DNA from: a virus
Direction: 5' to 3' (one strand)
Length of the DNA: 61,200 nt
Virus record (IMG/VR): IMGVR_UViG_3300023184_009672
Location: 1-61,200 of that record
Position 1 is the first letter of the stretch. Every line of letters starts with the position of its first letter. Below, one piece after another: positions 52,421 to 61,200 of this stretch. Position numbers and translations under genes: made by a program. The notes beneath the pieces are model-generated. The model worked only from the letters and a program-made list of their open reading frames with translations, did not search any database and had not been told where the DNA came from.

Positions 52421-54322
52421 ATGGCTAAAAATTTAAAAAAATACCAAAAACAAGCTAAAAATAACCACAGCGAACCTATTATGGTTTCTTCAGCTTCTGT
52501 GTCAGAGGTAAGAGCTTCTACAGAAGGGTCTCCCACCAGAAGAAATCTTTCTTCTAACATCCAAAGAACAGACAAATACAAGAATATTGATGAAGGTTTG
52601 ATACCTTTTAGGTACTCTACTGGCATAAAGAATGCATCTAATATGAATATTAGAGATGCAGTTATTCTTTGCCAAAAAGCATATTATAATTTCTCTATTT
52701 TTAGAAACACAATAGATTTAATGACTGAATTTTCAAATAGTCATATTTATTTTACTGGAGGAAGTCAAAAGTCAAAAGATTTTTTTGAAGCGTTATTTAA
52801 AAAAATAAATTTAGCAGATTTTCAAGATCAATTTTTCAGAGAGTACTATAGAAGTGGAAATGTTTTTATATATAGATTTGATACTAAAGTAAAAGACGCT
52901 GATATAAATAAAATCACACAAACTTTTGGTTTAAAAACTTCAAAAGCTTCTGTGAGTCTCCCTTCCAGATATATCATATTAAATCCATCAGATATACAAA
53001 TGGCAGGAAGTATTAATTTTTCGCTAGGAAGATATTATAAAATTATTAGTGATTACGAGTTAGAAAGATTAAAAGCTCCAAAAACAGACGAGGATATTGA
53101 AGTTCTTAAAAGCCTACCACGAGAAACGCAAGATTTAATTAAAAATAAAACAGTTGGGATTTTAACTTTGCCTTTAGATCGAGAAAGACTCTGTGCAGTT
53201 TTCTACAAGAAACAAGACTACGAACCATTTGCTGTGCCTATGGGATTTCCAGTGCTAGATGATATTAATTGGAAAGCTGAAATGAAAAAAATGGATATGT
53301 CTATTACAAGAACAATGCAACAAGCTATTCTTTTGGTAACAATGGGCACAGAACCAGAAAAAGGCGGAGTTAATCAAAAAAACTTAGAAGCGATGCAAAA
53401 ACTTTTTGAAAATCAAAGCGTAGGAAGAGTACTTATTGCAGATTATACGACCAAAGCACAATTTGTTATCCCTGATATTGGAAATCTTATTGGGCCACAA
53501 AAATATGAAGTTGTAGATCGAGATATTCAAATTGGTTTAAATAATATTTTAATTGGAAATGAAAAATTTGCTAACACAAGCATTAAAGTACAAGTTTTCA
53601 TAGAAAGACTAAAACAAGCTAGAGAATCTTTTATTAATGAATTCTTAGTCCCAGAAATTAGAAGAATTAGTAAGGATCTTGGTTTTAAAAACTATCCAAA
53701 TCCTCATTTTGAAGATATTGATTTGAAAGACGATTCCCAATATACAAAAGTATACAACAGATTAATGGAATTAGGCATTTTAACTCCAGAAGAAGGTATT
53801 AGAGCGATAGAAACTGGAAGGTTGCCGACTCAAGAAGAGTCTGAAGTAGCTCAACAAAAATATAAAGAATTAAAAGATAAAGGCTATTATCAACCATTGA
53901 TTGGTGGAATGAAACAAGCAGAAGCTGGTAGACCAGATGGATCTAAAGCTCCACAAACCACGAAAAATGTTAAACCAATTGGACAAGGAGAGCAATCAAA
54001 AGCCGAAGAGAAGTATAGCTTTAATAAAGTCAAAGAAAATTTAATTCTTGCTCAAAAATTAGAAGAAGAAGTTTTAGCTTTTCTAAGAAAAAAACACAAT
54101 TTAAGAAAATTAAGCTCTAAACAAAAAGAAATAGGCGAACAAATTACTAAAATTATTATAGCCAACGAAATACCAGAAAATTGGAATTCAAAAATTCAAG
54201 ATTATATAAATTCTCCAATTGACAAAAACCACGAAATAGTTTCAAGTATTAATTCTGTATCTTATGAGCATCAAATAGATTCTTATTTAGCAAGTATTTT
54301 ATTTCATAGTAAGGTAAACTAA
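52421..54322 (+). CDS. portal protein
   Basis: 633 aa, following TerL as usual. AVILCQKAYYNFSIFRNTIDLM, FREYYRSGNVFIYRFD and IILNPSDIQM match the portal core. The LNNILIGNEKFANTSIKVQVFIERL helix and VYNRLMELGILTPEEGIRAIETGRLPT are typical of the stem and C-terminal part. Twelve copies would form the DNA entry pore. Confidence 0.8.
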   Translation: MAKNLKKYQKQAKNNHSEPIMVSSASVSEVRASTEGSPTRRNLSSNIQRTDKYKNIDEGLIPFRYSTGIKNASNMNIRDAVILCQKAYYNFSIFRNTIDLMTEFSNSHIYFTGGSQKSKDFFEALFKKINLADFQDQFFREYYRSGNVFIYRFDTKVKDADINKITQTFGLKTSKASVSLPSRYIILNPSDIQMAGSINFSLGRYYKIISDYELERLKAPKTDEDIEVLKSLPRETQDLIKNKTVGILTLPLDRERLCAVFYKKQDYEPFAVPMGFPVLDDINWKAEMKKMDMSITRTMQQAILLVTMGTEPEKGGVNQKNLEAMQKLFENQSVGRVLIADYTTKAQFVIPDIGNLIGPQKYEVVDRDIQIGLNNILIGNEKFANTSIKVQVFIERLKQARESFINEFLVPEIRRISKDLGFKNYPNPHFEDIDLKDDSQYTKVYNRLMELGILTPEEGIRAIETGRLPTQEESEVAQQKYKELKDKGYYQPLIGGMKQAEAGRPDGSKAPQTTKNVKPIGQGEQSKAEEKYSFNKVKENLILAQKLEEEVLAFLRKKHNLRKLSSKQKEIGEQITKIIIANEIPENWNSKIQDYINSPIDKNHEIVSSINSVSYEHQIDSYLASILFHSKVN

Positions 54323-54323
54323 T

Positions 54324-55538
54324 ATGCCAAGCTACATTAGAGTTAAGCAGCTAAATCAAGACGAATTAACACAATTTTTTACTGGAGCAATAAGTCAACA
54401 AGAAAGCTTGCTAAATACTATAGTTTTGTCTCAAGCTATGGGACTTACTGGGGACCAAGAAATTAGTGGAGTTAAAACTTTTTCTAATGATTTGGTAGTT
54501 GGAAACATTTATTCAACTGGAATTGCGTCGTTTGATATTGATGAAGATAGTAGTTTAGATATTTCTGGTAATTCGATTACATTTGATTCAATGGAAATTA
54601 CTGGCACACTTCAGTTTCATCCGACAAGTGGAATTAGAATTTATCATAATAATAAATCAAATCCTGCACCAATTTCAATAACAACAGGCAATAAAGTTTT
54701 TATCAACGGAAATAGCACTTTTGGAGTTTACAATGCTTATATAGGAGATTCGTACAACGTTATGAATCCCAATAATTTAAGAAATTCTTTTAGCGCACCT
54801 GGTTCCTATAACCTTTTGCCTAGTGGTTTACAAAATGATAATATATTAAATCTTTTTCTTGGGACGATAGGTGCAGATGCTGCTCTTTTTGACAAACATG
54901 CTACAAAAGTCCATTCTTATGTTATGGTTGATGAAAGGAAGATATTAGGCGAAACTTTTACTTCAAAAAATTATATACCAATAACTGGTGGAATTTACAA
55001 TGGAAAAGCTCTTAAAAAAATAAAATATGGAACAACAATAGGAAATGGATACACAAGAATTATTTTAAAAGGTTCTGGATTTTGGAGTGATATAAGTCAT
55101 TTTCCTCATGGTGATGGACACTACTCTCCAGCTATTATCAAGCCAAAAAGTCATCATTTAGAAACATTTTATGATATAACTGTTCCTAGTGGAGGAGGAA
55201 AACTAAGACCTTTAAAATTTGAATTGCCATCAAACAAATCAATTCAAGGTCAAGTTTTAAATCTAGCTTTTCATTTTGAAGCAGACAATAATCCTCAAGT
55301 TGTTAGTGGATTTTATGTTGGGTATAATGGGGGGAATCTGTCGATGCCTATATATACTGGAGAAATTTTCACTTTAACTGGGGCTAATTATTCATTTTCT
55401 CAAAAAGAAAGAATTGTTTGCATCAAACAAGGCAATCGCAAAGAATCTCTATCTAATAACCCTTATGATTCTACCAATCCAAGTTATATTTATAACGCAG
55501 GAGAGACTTCGCAAATTCTTTATTATGAAAGATGGTAA
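54324..55538 (+). CDS. fibre-like structural protein
   Basis: 404 aa. Near residue 45 it has TGDQEISGVKTFSNDLVVGN, a module shared with four other proteins downstream. The rest is beta-rich and Asn/Ser/Gly-rich. Starts one base after the portal stop. Likely a neck, fibre or whisker component. Confidence 0.6.
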   Translation: MPSYIRVKQLNQDELTQFFTGAISQQESLLNTIVLSQAMGLTGDQEISGVKTFSNDLVVGNIYSTGIASFDIDEDSSLDISGNSITFDSMEITGTLQFHPTSGIRIYHNNKSNPAPISITTGNKVFINGNSTFGVYNAYIGDSYNVMNPNNLRNSFSAPGSYNLLPSGLQNDNILNLFLGTIGADAALFDKHATKVHSYVMVDERKILGETFTSKNYIPITGGIYNGKALKKIKYGTTIGNGYTRIILKGSGFWSDISHFPHGDGHYSPAIIKPKSHHLETFYDITVPSGGGKLRPLKFELPSNKSIQGQVLNLAFHFEADNNPQVVSGFYVGYNGGNLSMPIYTGEIFTLTGANYSFSQKERIVCIKQGNRKESLSNNPYDSTNPSYIYNAGETSQILYYERW

Positions 55539-55544
55539 AAATAA

Positions 55545-55646
55545 GTGCTATAACGAGACTCTGCATCACATGCAGGGGCATGAGGACATGTGGCACACAC
55601 ATATTCATGAGGCCTTCTTATCACATGAGGGGTCTCGTTATCGCAT
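55545..55646 (+). ncRNA. structured junction-like element between fibre genes
   Basis: ATAACGAGAC (55550-55559) pairs with GTCTCGTTAT (55632-55641), extended past one mismatch by four more pairs. Inside lie CTGCAT-CAC-ATGCAG (55561-55575), a second arm CATGA...TCATG (55579-55583/55605-55609) capped by ATGTG/CACAT, and a weak third arm CCT/AGG. It is GC-richer than its surroundings and sits directly before the AAGGAG of the next gene. Confidence 0.5.
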
Positions 55647-55661
55647 TTAAGGAGAACAAAA

Positions 55662-55859
55662 ATGAAAAATGAAAGAATAGAAGCAGATTATATAAAAGCT
55701 AAAAATTTAATATCAGAAATTGTAAGTTTGCCAGTAGTATATAATACTGGAGATCAGATAGTAAGTGGAGTTAAAGATTTTGCATCTCGTCCAACCATAA
55801 GTGGATCAGAAATCGCTCTTAATGGAGACGCAATTGCATACGCAATTGCTTTAGGATAA
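55662..55859 (+). CDS. 65-aa protein with the TGDQxxSGxKxF module
   Basis: 65 aa. NTGDQIVSGVKDFASRP is the shared fibre module, here making up most of the protein. An AAGGAG precedes the ATG and a structured element precedes that. Perhaps a small fibre adaptor or a remnant. Confidence 0.6.
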   Translation: MKNERIEADYIKAKNLISEIVSLPVVYNTGDQIVSGVKDFASRPTISGSEIALNGDAIAYAIALG

Positions 55860-55864
55860 AAATG

Positions 55865-55870
55865 GTGTAA
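55865..55870 (+). promoter_or_regulatory. candidate late promoter motif GTGTAA
   Basis: AAATGGTGTAATTTAA, 20 bases before the ATG at 55885. Confidence 0.5.
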
Positions 55871-55884
55871 TTTAATACAAAATT

Positions 55885-56418
55885 ATGAAACAACCAGTAA
55901 ATAGCTACACATTCAATCCAACCTTAAAAACTCTTACTTTTAATAACTTAAATGTAAATTTAGATCAAATTCTTTTAATTGTAAATGTTAAATCAGGCAC
56001 AATTTATTATAATTTTGCTTCAGGACCAAGAATAAAAAGCCTTGCGTATAATGCTCCTTCAACAGTTTTAGTTTTAGCCGACTCAATAAGTACTACTACT
56101 GCTTCTTCTTCTGACCCAATGATCATATATTATGATGATCATGCAGATGGTGGAAGCATTGGTTCTTCTACAACTACTATATTTAATAATACATTTTCTG
56201 ATACTTTAGCTGATACAAATGCAAGTAGAAAACTTCTAACAATTTATAATGATGGTCCTGGAAATTTATATGTTCTCTATGGAGATGGTGCAGAAATCAA
56301 TAATTTCAGTATAAAACTTAGAATAGGAGATTATTTTGAAATAGAGAAGTATAAAGGACTAGTCACAGCTGTATTTGAAAATGTTGGTGGCGAAGCTTAT
56401 GTAACGGAGATTTCATAA
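55885..56418 (+). CDS. structural protein
   Basis: 177 aa, beta-rich, Ser/Thr/Asn-rich, no motif recognised. Its stop shares a base with the next start (TAATG), so the three following genes are coupled. Probably virion-associated. Confidence 0.5.
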   Translation: MKQPVNSYTFNPTLKTLTFNNLNVNLDQILLIVNVKSGTIYYNFASGPRIKSLAYNAPSTVLVLADSISTTTASSSDPMIIYYDDHADGGSIGSSTTTIFNNTFSDTLADTNASRKLLTIYNDGPGNLYVLYGDGAEINNFSIKLRIGDYFEIEKYKGLVTAVFENVGGEAYVTEIS

Positions 56419-57536
56419 TGGGCTTGTTTCGTTCTGATTTTATATTTACTGGAGATTTAAACGTTTCACTTAGAAACAATAAAACATTTGGAAGATATTC
56501 AAATGGAGACACTATTCCAGCAAGTGGAAAAACTACTCCAGAAGTTTTAAAATTAGCTTTGAGCGAGCCTATTCCCCCAACAGTTTCTTTAACATCTAAT
56601 TCTATTGTAGCATTTAATCAAACTTCTATCAATAATATATTATCAGCTTCAAATACGATAAATAGTTTAAATGCATCTGTCAAGTCTGGTTATATAGAAT
56701 ACAGAAGAGGTTCAAATGTAGATTGGAGCAAAATATTTCAAAATACAAATACAACTTTTGGTGAATCTCATACTTTTACTGATAGCCCTTTCAATGCAAA
56801 TCCATTTAATTATAGATATATAGTAGAAGATACAGCTGGAGGAATTGGTACTGGAATATTAACAATAACCCCAACTGCTTATGCTAGTCCTACACTTTCA
56901 AATGTTTCTATTGGTTCAGACACAGAGTTAGGAAATATCTCTACAACTTTAGGTTGTACAATAAACAGAAATTCTTCTAATGTAAATTTAACTAGTTATC
57001 AATTGCAATATCAGTCTGTTATAAATGGAGTCACTTCTGCTTGGACAAACATTGGTACATCTACTTCAATTTCTGGTCCATCCTCTGTTGTTAGTAGAGC
57101 TCATAATGATACAAGCTTAATAAATGCTTCAAGTATATCTTATAGAATTCAAATTGTGGACGCATATTCTCAAACTACAATAATAAATTTAGGCACAAGA
57201 TCATTATCTTATAAAAATTATTTTGGATATAGCGCTAATACAACTTTAACTTTGGCTCAAATTCAAGCTTTAACAAATTCTACTCTATCTAATTCAAAAA
57301 CTAGAACAATTTCTTCTGTGACGGCCCCTGATGGAAATTATACATATTATTGTTATCCAGCTTCAGAAGGAAATCTAACTTCTGTTCTATTAGATGGAGC
57401 TTCTCCAGTTCTAACATCTTTCACAAAGCTAACAAATGTTGCAGGTACCAACACTAATGGAGCGAGTGTAACTTACATAGTATATAAGTCAAATTCTACA
57501 AAAGCATTTACTAATATGACTTTGGCATTTAATTAA
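56418..57536 (+). CDS. fibre/baseplate-like protein
   Basis: 372 aa. Ig-like beta repeats in the middle. The C-terminal ~100 residues (YTYYCYPASEGNLTSV...YIVYKSNSTKAFTNMTLAF) correspond to the end of the next gene (FMYALFPSSWGNATSI...YDVWKSNNTSSVSNFSLTF), so the two share a terminal domain. Confidence 0.55.
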   Translation: MGLFRSDFIFTGDLNVSLRNNKTFGRYSNGDTIPASGKTTPEVLKLALSEPIPPTVSLTSNSIVAFNQTSINNILSASNTINSLNASVKSGYIEYRRGSNVDWSKIFQNTNTTFGESHTFTDSPFNANPFNYRYIVEDTAGGIGTGILTITPTAYASPTLSNVSIGSDTELGNISTTLGCTINRNSSNVNLTSYQLQYQSVINGVTSAWTNIGTSTSISGPSSVVSRAHNDTSLINASSISYRIQIVDAYSQTTIINLGTRSLSYKNYFGYSANTTLTLAQIQALTNSTLSNSKTRTISSVTAPDGNYTYYCYPASEGNLTSVLLDGASPVLTSFTKLTNVAGTNTNGASVTYIVYKSNSTKAFTNMTLAFN

Positions 57537-57538
57537 TT

Positions 57539-58744
57539 ATGGCAATTTATAGACCAGATATTTACGAACACAACAATCCTAATAATGCGATTGCAGATGC
57601 AAGCTTTGTAAAAGGAGGATCAAGATCTGTTTCTACATTATCCGATTTATACGCCTTAGTTTCAACAAAATCTGATCAACTCAAAGAAAACGTAACAAGA
57701 GTTTATGTATCTACTGAAGATAAATTTTATTTATTAAAAAGTCTTGCAACTGCTTCTAGTTCTAACGGGTGGAAATTAGAAAATTATGTTTCTACAACTG
57801 GAGCTCAAACAGTAAGTGGAGCAAAAACTTTTACTAATTTGATTACAACAAATCAATTCAAAATGTATGATATAGATGCTTTTGATGTGTCTGGAGTTAA
57901 TATTAATATTAATGATGGTCAAGTAAATTTTAAAAATCGTCCTTATGTTAATGGAAGTGGGGTGCGCTTACTTGGAGAAGGAACAGATGGAACGGTCAAT
58001 AACGCAGGAACAACTGCTTTTGATGGAAATAGAAGTATTAAAAGATCAACTTTTCCTTACAATTTAAATGTTGGTGGAACAAATGTTGTAGACTTTTTAG
58101 AAAATGCATTTTTTCCTCCTGTGCCAGCTGAAATTTCTTTAAATAGTTATACTCTTAAAGATTCTAATTATGGTTATACAGTCCAAATTGTTGGAAATAT
58201 AATACAAAATAATGAAACATTTACACTAGGAGCATTAACAGCAAAAAAAGCTGGCACAAATGAAGAAGTATTATTTATATCTAGTCCAAATTATGGTGAT
58301 TTCAATTATACATCAACAACGACTATAAGCTCTGATACTACTATAGATGTTAGTGCGATTTTTAATAATGGGGTCACAACAAAAACTATTTCTATTAGCA
58401 AAGATATAAATTTTGAATATCCATTTTATTATGCTACAGGAGATAGCAATTCATCTTTCAATAATATTCTTTATGTAGACGCAAATCCAGCTTCAAGTTT
58501 AAGACCTGGAGTAATTAAAAAATTAGAAGAAAAATCAGATAAAACAATAACTTTTACTCCAACTGGTAATTTTATGTATGCTTTATTTCCTAGTAGTTGG
58601 GGAAACGCAACAAGTATTAAAGACCAAAATGGATTAGAAAATATAGGAGGATGGACAAGAGCGCAATCATATCCATACGATGTATGGAAATCTAATAATA
58701 CTTCAAGTGTATCTAATTTTAGTTTAACCTTTAAATTTATATGA
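57539..58744 (+). CDS. fibre protein with TGAQTVSGAKTF module
   Basis: 401 aa. N-terminal part includes FVKGGSRSVSTLSDLYALV, then TGAQTVSGAKTFTNLI near residue 91, then a C-terminal domain shared with the previous gene. Overlaps the next gene by ATGA. Confidence 0.6.
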   Translation: MAIYRPDIYEHNNPNNAIADASFVKGGSRSVSTLSDLYALVSTKSDQLKENVTRVYVSTEDKFYLLKSLATASSSNGWKLENYVSTTGAQTVSGAKTFTNLITTNQFKMYDIDAFDVSGVNININDGQVNFKNRPYVNGSGVRLLGEGTDGTVNNAGTTAFDGNRSIKRSTFPYNLNVGGTNVVDFLENAFFPPVPAEISLNSYTLKDSNYGYTVQIVGNIIQNNETFTLGALTAKKAGTNEEVLFISSPNYGDFNYTSTTTISSDTTIDVSAIFNNGVTTKTISISKDINFEYPFYYATGDSNSSFNNILYVDANPASSLRPGVIKKLEEKSDKTITFTPTGNFMYALFPSSWGNATSIKDQNGLENIGGWTRAQSYPYDVWKSNNTSSVSNFSLTFKFI

Positions 58745-61200
58745 ACACAGGAATACAATTAACATTAAATTTTGATCTAAAAGCTCCGCTTCCATTAGAT
58801 CAAAGATTATCAGTAAATACAACATCAGAATTAAATTCTATTCCTAATCCATATTCTGGGATGCCCGTTTATTCTGCAGATACTCAAACAATATATTATT
58901 TAAAAAATATTATAAATGATCAAAAAACTTGGTCTCCTTTTCCATCAGCAGATCAGTTTGTTGGAATTACTGGGGATCAAAGCATTTCTGGAATTAAAAA
59001 TTTTGATACTTATCCGATGGTAAATGTACTAGGACAGATGAAAAGAGTAATAACTCAAGGAGATCAATCTTTGGGTGCACTTAGCGGTATTCCAAATTTT
59101 CCACAAAACGCAGTATATAATGATAATATATTAATGAATTGTAATCCTAGCGGATATTTAACTGGAGATGGATATAGTGGAAATTATGATGGAGGATATT
59201 TTTTTGGAAGGACGAAGATAACTCAAAATACAAACAGAATTGTAGAAACTGGGATTGGTAGTAATTTTATTCCAGTAACAGGAACATCAGTAGTAAATGG
59301 TACCCCATTTTCAGGAGGATGGAGATGGTTATCATGCAGCAGCGATGCAAAATATATAACAGCTTCTATGGAATATAGCAATCTTTATTCTTCAAATGAT
59401 TTTGGAAAAACTTGGTATGCAACAGCTAAAAATGTTGAAAATAGAAGCTGGAGAGGAATATCTCTGAGCGCTGATGGTAAATATCAAACCGCTGTCGCCA
59501 CCCCTCAACAAGGTTTAACTGGGATAGCTGTTGTTTCAAAAGATTATGGTACTTCATGGTCTGTTAAAGTATTAGGAAATTCAGATGCAACAACTGATTT
59601 CACTGCAGTCGCTGTTAGCTCTGATGGTAAATATCAGACTATCATTTATAATAATGGTACCTTTGCCCCAGTCTATATTTATAGGTCTAGTGATTATGGA
59701 AACAATTTTAGTCAAGTTGGTCCAATCGCCAATTCTGCAGTTAATACAATGCAAAATTTGAGATTTTTAGCAATGAGTAGCGATGGAAGATATCAAACTA
59801 TTGTTGGGCCTAAATATATTTTAACTTCTTCTGATTATGGTTTGACTTGGAGAGAAGCTCTTAGATCTCCAAATGATTCTTCCACAGGCAATACGCCATT
59901 CTTTTCGGTTACAATGAGTACAGATGGAAGATTCCAGGTAGTCGTAACTTCTGGTAATAATAGTAATGATGGAGAAGTTTACATTTCTAATGATTATGGA
60001 TATACTTGGAAACTTACAAAAAGTTTTGGTAGATTTATGCCATTTACTTCAGTTTCTAATAGTGACCATGGTAGATTATTAGTAATGAGCGCAAAAAATG
60101 GGTTTATCTATGTTTCAAATGATTATGGAAATAATTGGAAATTAAAAACTACAAAACAAAATTATACCACTAATCTAACTCAAGCGATTGACGGAACTTC
60201 CTTAACTATTAATGTAGCTTCAGTAGTAGGTATTGTGGCAAGAACAACAAATACCATGCCTTCTAGTGGAGCAAGCTTTTTATTAATCGATAACGAAATA
60301 GTTCATATAACTTTTGTGAATGGCAATACTCTTACTGTTTCTAGAGGATGGGGAGGAACGACTGCAACCGACCATCCTAATGGAGCACAAGTTATACTTT
60401 CAAATCATTGGCATAGATTAGTGATGAGTAATGATGGGAAATATATAATAGCAGCAGATAATAATTATGGAGATCCATCTAATGGAAATACAAAAGGTGG
60501 ATATCTTTATATTTCTACGGCAGACGAAAAAATTGATGGAAATTTTTATGCAGATAATTTAGTTTATAATGTTGGAGATCAAATTATCAGTGGAACTAAA
60601 AACTTTATAAGCCGTCCACAGTTTAATGGGTCGAATCTTGCAACAACTGCTGAAGCAGCGGCAGGAGGAGGAGCAGCTATTACTGATTACGTTAAACTTA
60701 CGACAGATCAAACTATCGCTGGAACTAAAACGTTTTCTAGCACTATAGCTGGGTCAATTAATGGTAACGCTGCTACGGTGACTAACGGAGTTTATACTGC
60801 TGGAACTCAAACTATCGCTGGAACGAAAACATTTTCTGATGGAGTCATTTCAAGCGTAGGTGTTACTGGTACGAATTTAGTTTACAATACTGGAACTCAA
60901 ACTATCGCTGGAACGAAAACATTTTCTACCACTATAGCTGGGTCAATTAATGGTAACGCTGCTACGGTGACTAACGGAGTTTATACTGCTGGAGATCAAA
61001 CTATCGCTGGGACGAAAACATTTTCTACCACTATAGCTGGGTCAATTAATGGTAACGCTGCTACTGTGACTAACGGAGTTTATACTGCTGGAGATCAAAC
61101 TATCGCTGGGACGAAAACATTTTCTACCACTATAGCTGGGTCAATTAATGGTAACGCTGCTACTGTGACTAACGGAGTTTATACTGCTGGAGATCAAACT
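58741..61200 (+). CDS. long tail-fibre protein with Asp-box propeller (3' end outside)
   Basis: Open from ATG 58741 to the window edge (820 codons). After a TGDQSISGIKNF module come at least six Asp-boxes (SNDFGKTW, SKDYGTSW, SSDYGLTW, SNDYGYTW, SNDYGNNW and similar), the beta-propeller pattern of sialidase-like or photosystem-stability-like repeats. Then an IDNEIVHITFVNGNTLTVSRG insert common in fibre proteins, a VGDQIISGTKNF module, and a run of 33-residue repeats. A receptor-binding fibre is likely. Confidence 0.75.
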   Translation, partial: MNTGIQLTLNFDLKAPLPLDQRLSVNTTSELNSIPNPYSGMPVYSADTQTIYYLKNIINDQKTWSPFPSADQFVGITGDQSISGIKNFDTYPMVNVLGQMKRVITQGDQSLGALSGIPNFPQNAVYNDNILMNCNPSGYLTGDGYSGNYDGGYFFGRTKITQNTNRIVETGIGSNFIPVTGTSVVNGTPFSGGWRWLSCSSDAKYITASMEYSNLYSSNDFGKTWYATAKNVENRSWRGISLSADGKYQTAVATPQQGLTGIAVVSKDYGTSWSVKVLGNSDATTDFTAVAVSSDGKYQTIIYNNGTFAPVYIYRSSDYGNNFSQVGPIANSAVNTMQNLRFLAMSSDGRYQTIVGPKYILTSSDYGLTWREALRSPNDSSTGNTPFFSVTMSTDGRFQVVVTSGNNSNDGEVYISNDYGYTWKLTKSFGRFMPFTSVSNSDHGRLLVMSAKNGFIYVSNDYGNNWKLKTTKQNYTTNLTQAIDGTSLTINVASVVGIVARTTNTMPSSGASFLLIDNEIVHITFVNGNTLTVSRGWGGTTATDHPNGAQVILSNHWHRLVMSNDGKYIIAADNNYGDPSNGNTKGGYLYISTADEKIDGNFYADNLVYNVGDQIISGTKNFISRPQFNGSNLATTAEAAAGGGAAITDYVKLTTDQTIAGTKTFSSTIAGSINGNAATVTNGVYTAGTQTIAGTKTFSDGVISSVGVTGTNLVYNTGTQTIAGTKTFSTTIAGSINGNAATVTNGVYTAGDQTIAGTKTFSTTIAGSINGNAATVTNGVYTAGDQTIAGTKTFSTTIAGSINGNAATVTNGVYTAGDQT
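60706..61200 (+). repeat. 99-base tandem repeats in the fibre gene
   Basis: Units encoding QTIAGTKTFSTTIAGSINGN plus NAATVTNGVYTAGD, 33 residues each. Repeat starts at about 60706, 60805, 60895, 60994, 61093 and 61192; spacing is 99 bases except one of 90. The last complete units are identical at DNA level. The array continues past the window. Confidence 0.9.

Noticed and set aside
55414-55650. Rightward frame across the structured element between fibre genes
   Set aside because: It starts inside the preceding gene in another frame and its sequence after 55540 is simply translation of the inverted-repeat element.
60706-61200. Non-coding satellite or CRISPR-like array
   Set aside because: The 99-base units stay in one open reading frame and encode the same fibre module found in neighbouring genes.
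1-61200. Recoded TGA genetic code
   Set aside because: TGA ends many genes in ATGA overlaps and conserved families end where expected; no conserved family needs TGA read through.

Overview
The window is a stretch of a large, AT-rich tailed-bacteriophage genome. The evidence is a complete packaging and virion block (large terminase, portal, fibre proteins), rIIA/rIIB homologues, a PhoH ATPase, a phage-type late sigma factor, gp88, DUF932 and ArdC-like genes, seven tRNA genes, and very dense small genes in ATGA-overlapping operons. TGA is a normal stop throughout. The host cannot be named from the sequence.

Layout. 0-28 kb: rightward early/middle genes: flavin reductase, UV-damage endonuclease, PD-(D/E)XK-like nuclease, AbrB-like protein, DNA ligase, macro-domain protein, rIIA, rIIB, RuvB-like ATPase, HhH glycosylase-like protein, cytidine-deaminase-fold enzyme, 3D-domain lysis protein, MazG, DUF6878/DUF6915 and dozens of unassigned small proteins, many of them single-span membrane peptides. 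28.2-28.8 kb: a hairpin-rich gene-free stretch. 28.8-36.8 kb: accessory genes with five clustered tRNAs and a structured RNA. 36.9-42.4 kb: leftward small genes separated by elaborate repeats. 42.6 kb: a boundary, followed by rightward late genes (HNH, papain-like proteins, PhoH, zinc-ribbon protein, sigma factor, ERCC4 nuclease, TerL, portal, a run of fibre genes), ending inside a very long fibre gene with 99-base tandem repeats.

Expression logic. About 40 transcription units on both strands share one layout: a TTGAC-like -35, a 16-17 bp spacer, a TAnnnT -10, then almost always exactly six bases to the ATG. The RNA start should therefore fall on the start codon, implying leaderless mRNAs for first genes; downstream genes use ATGA overlaps or Shine-Dalgarno sites. 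This layout also corrects many starts and exposes very small genes. The late block has a different motif, GTGTAA, 14-23 bases upstream of several ATGs, plausibly read by the phage sigma factor encoded there.

The most unusual content is (i) a family of about 15 copies of an ~78-base hairpin-centre-hairpin repeat between 29.3 and 42.6 kb, most of them ending 12-16 bp upstream of a -35 box on either strand; (ii) an interleaved family of ~36-base GATCTT...AAGATC hairpins; (iii) two promoter-driven candidate non-coding RNAs with predicted pseudoknots, an H-type pseudoknot leader, and a junction-like element between fibre genes; (iv) tRNAs whose anticodon and body class disagree. All family calls are by eye from motifs; no database search or folding program was run.
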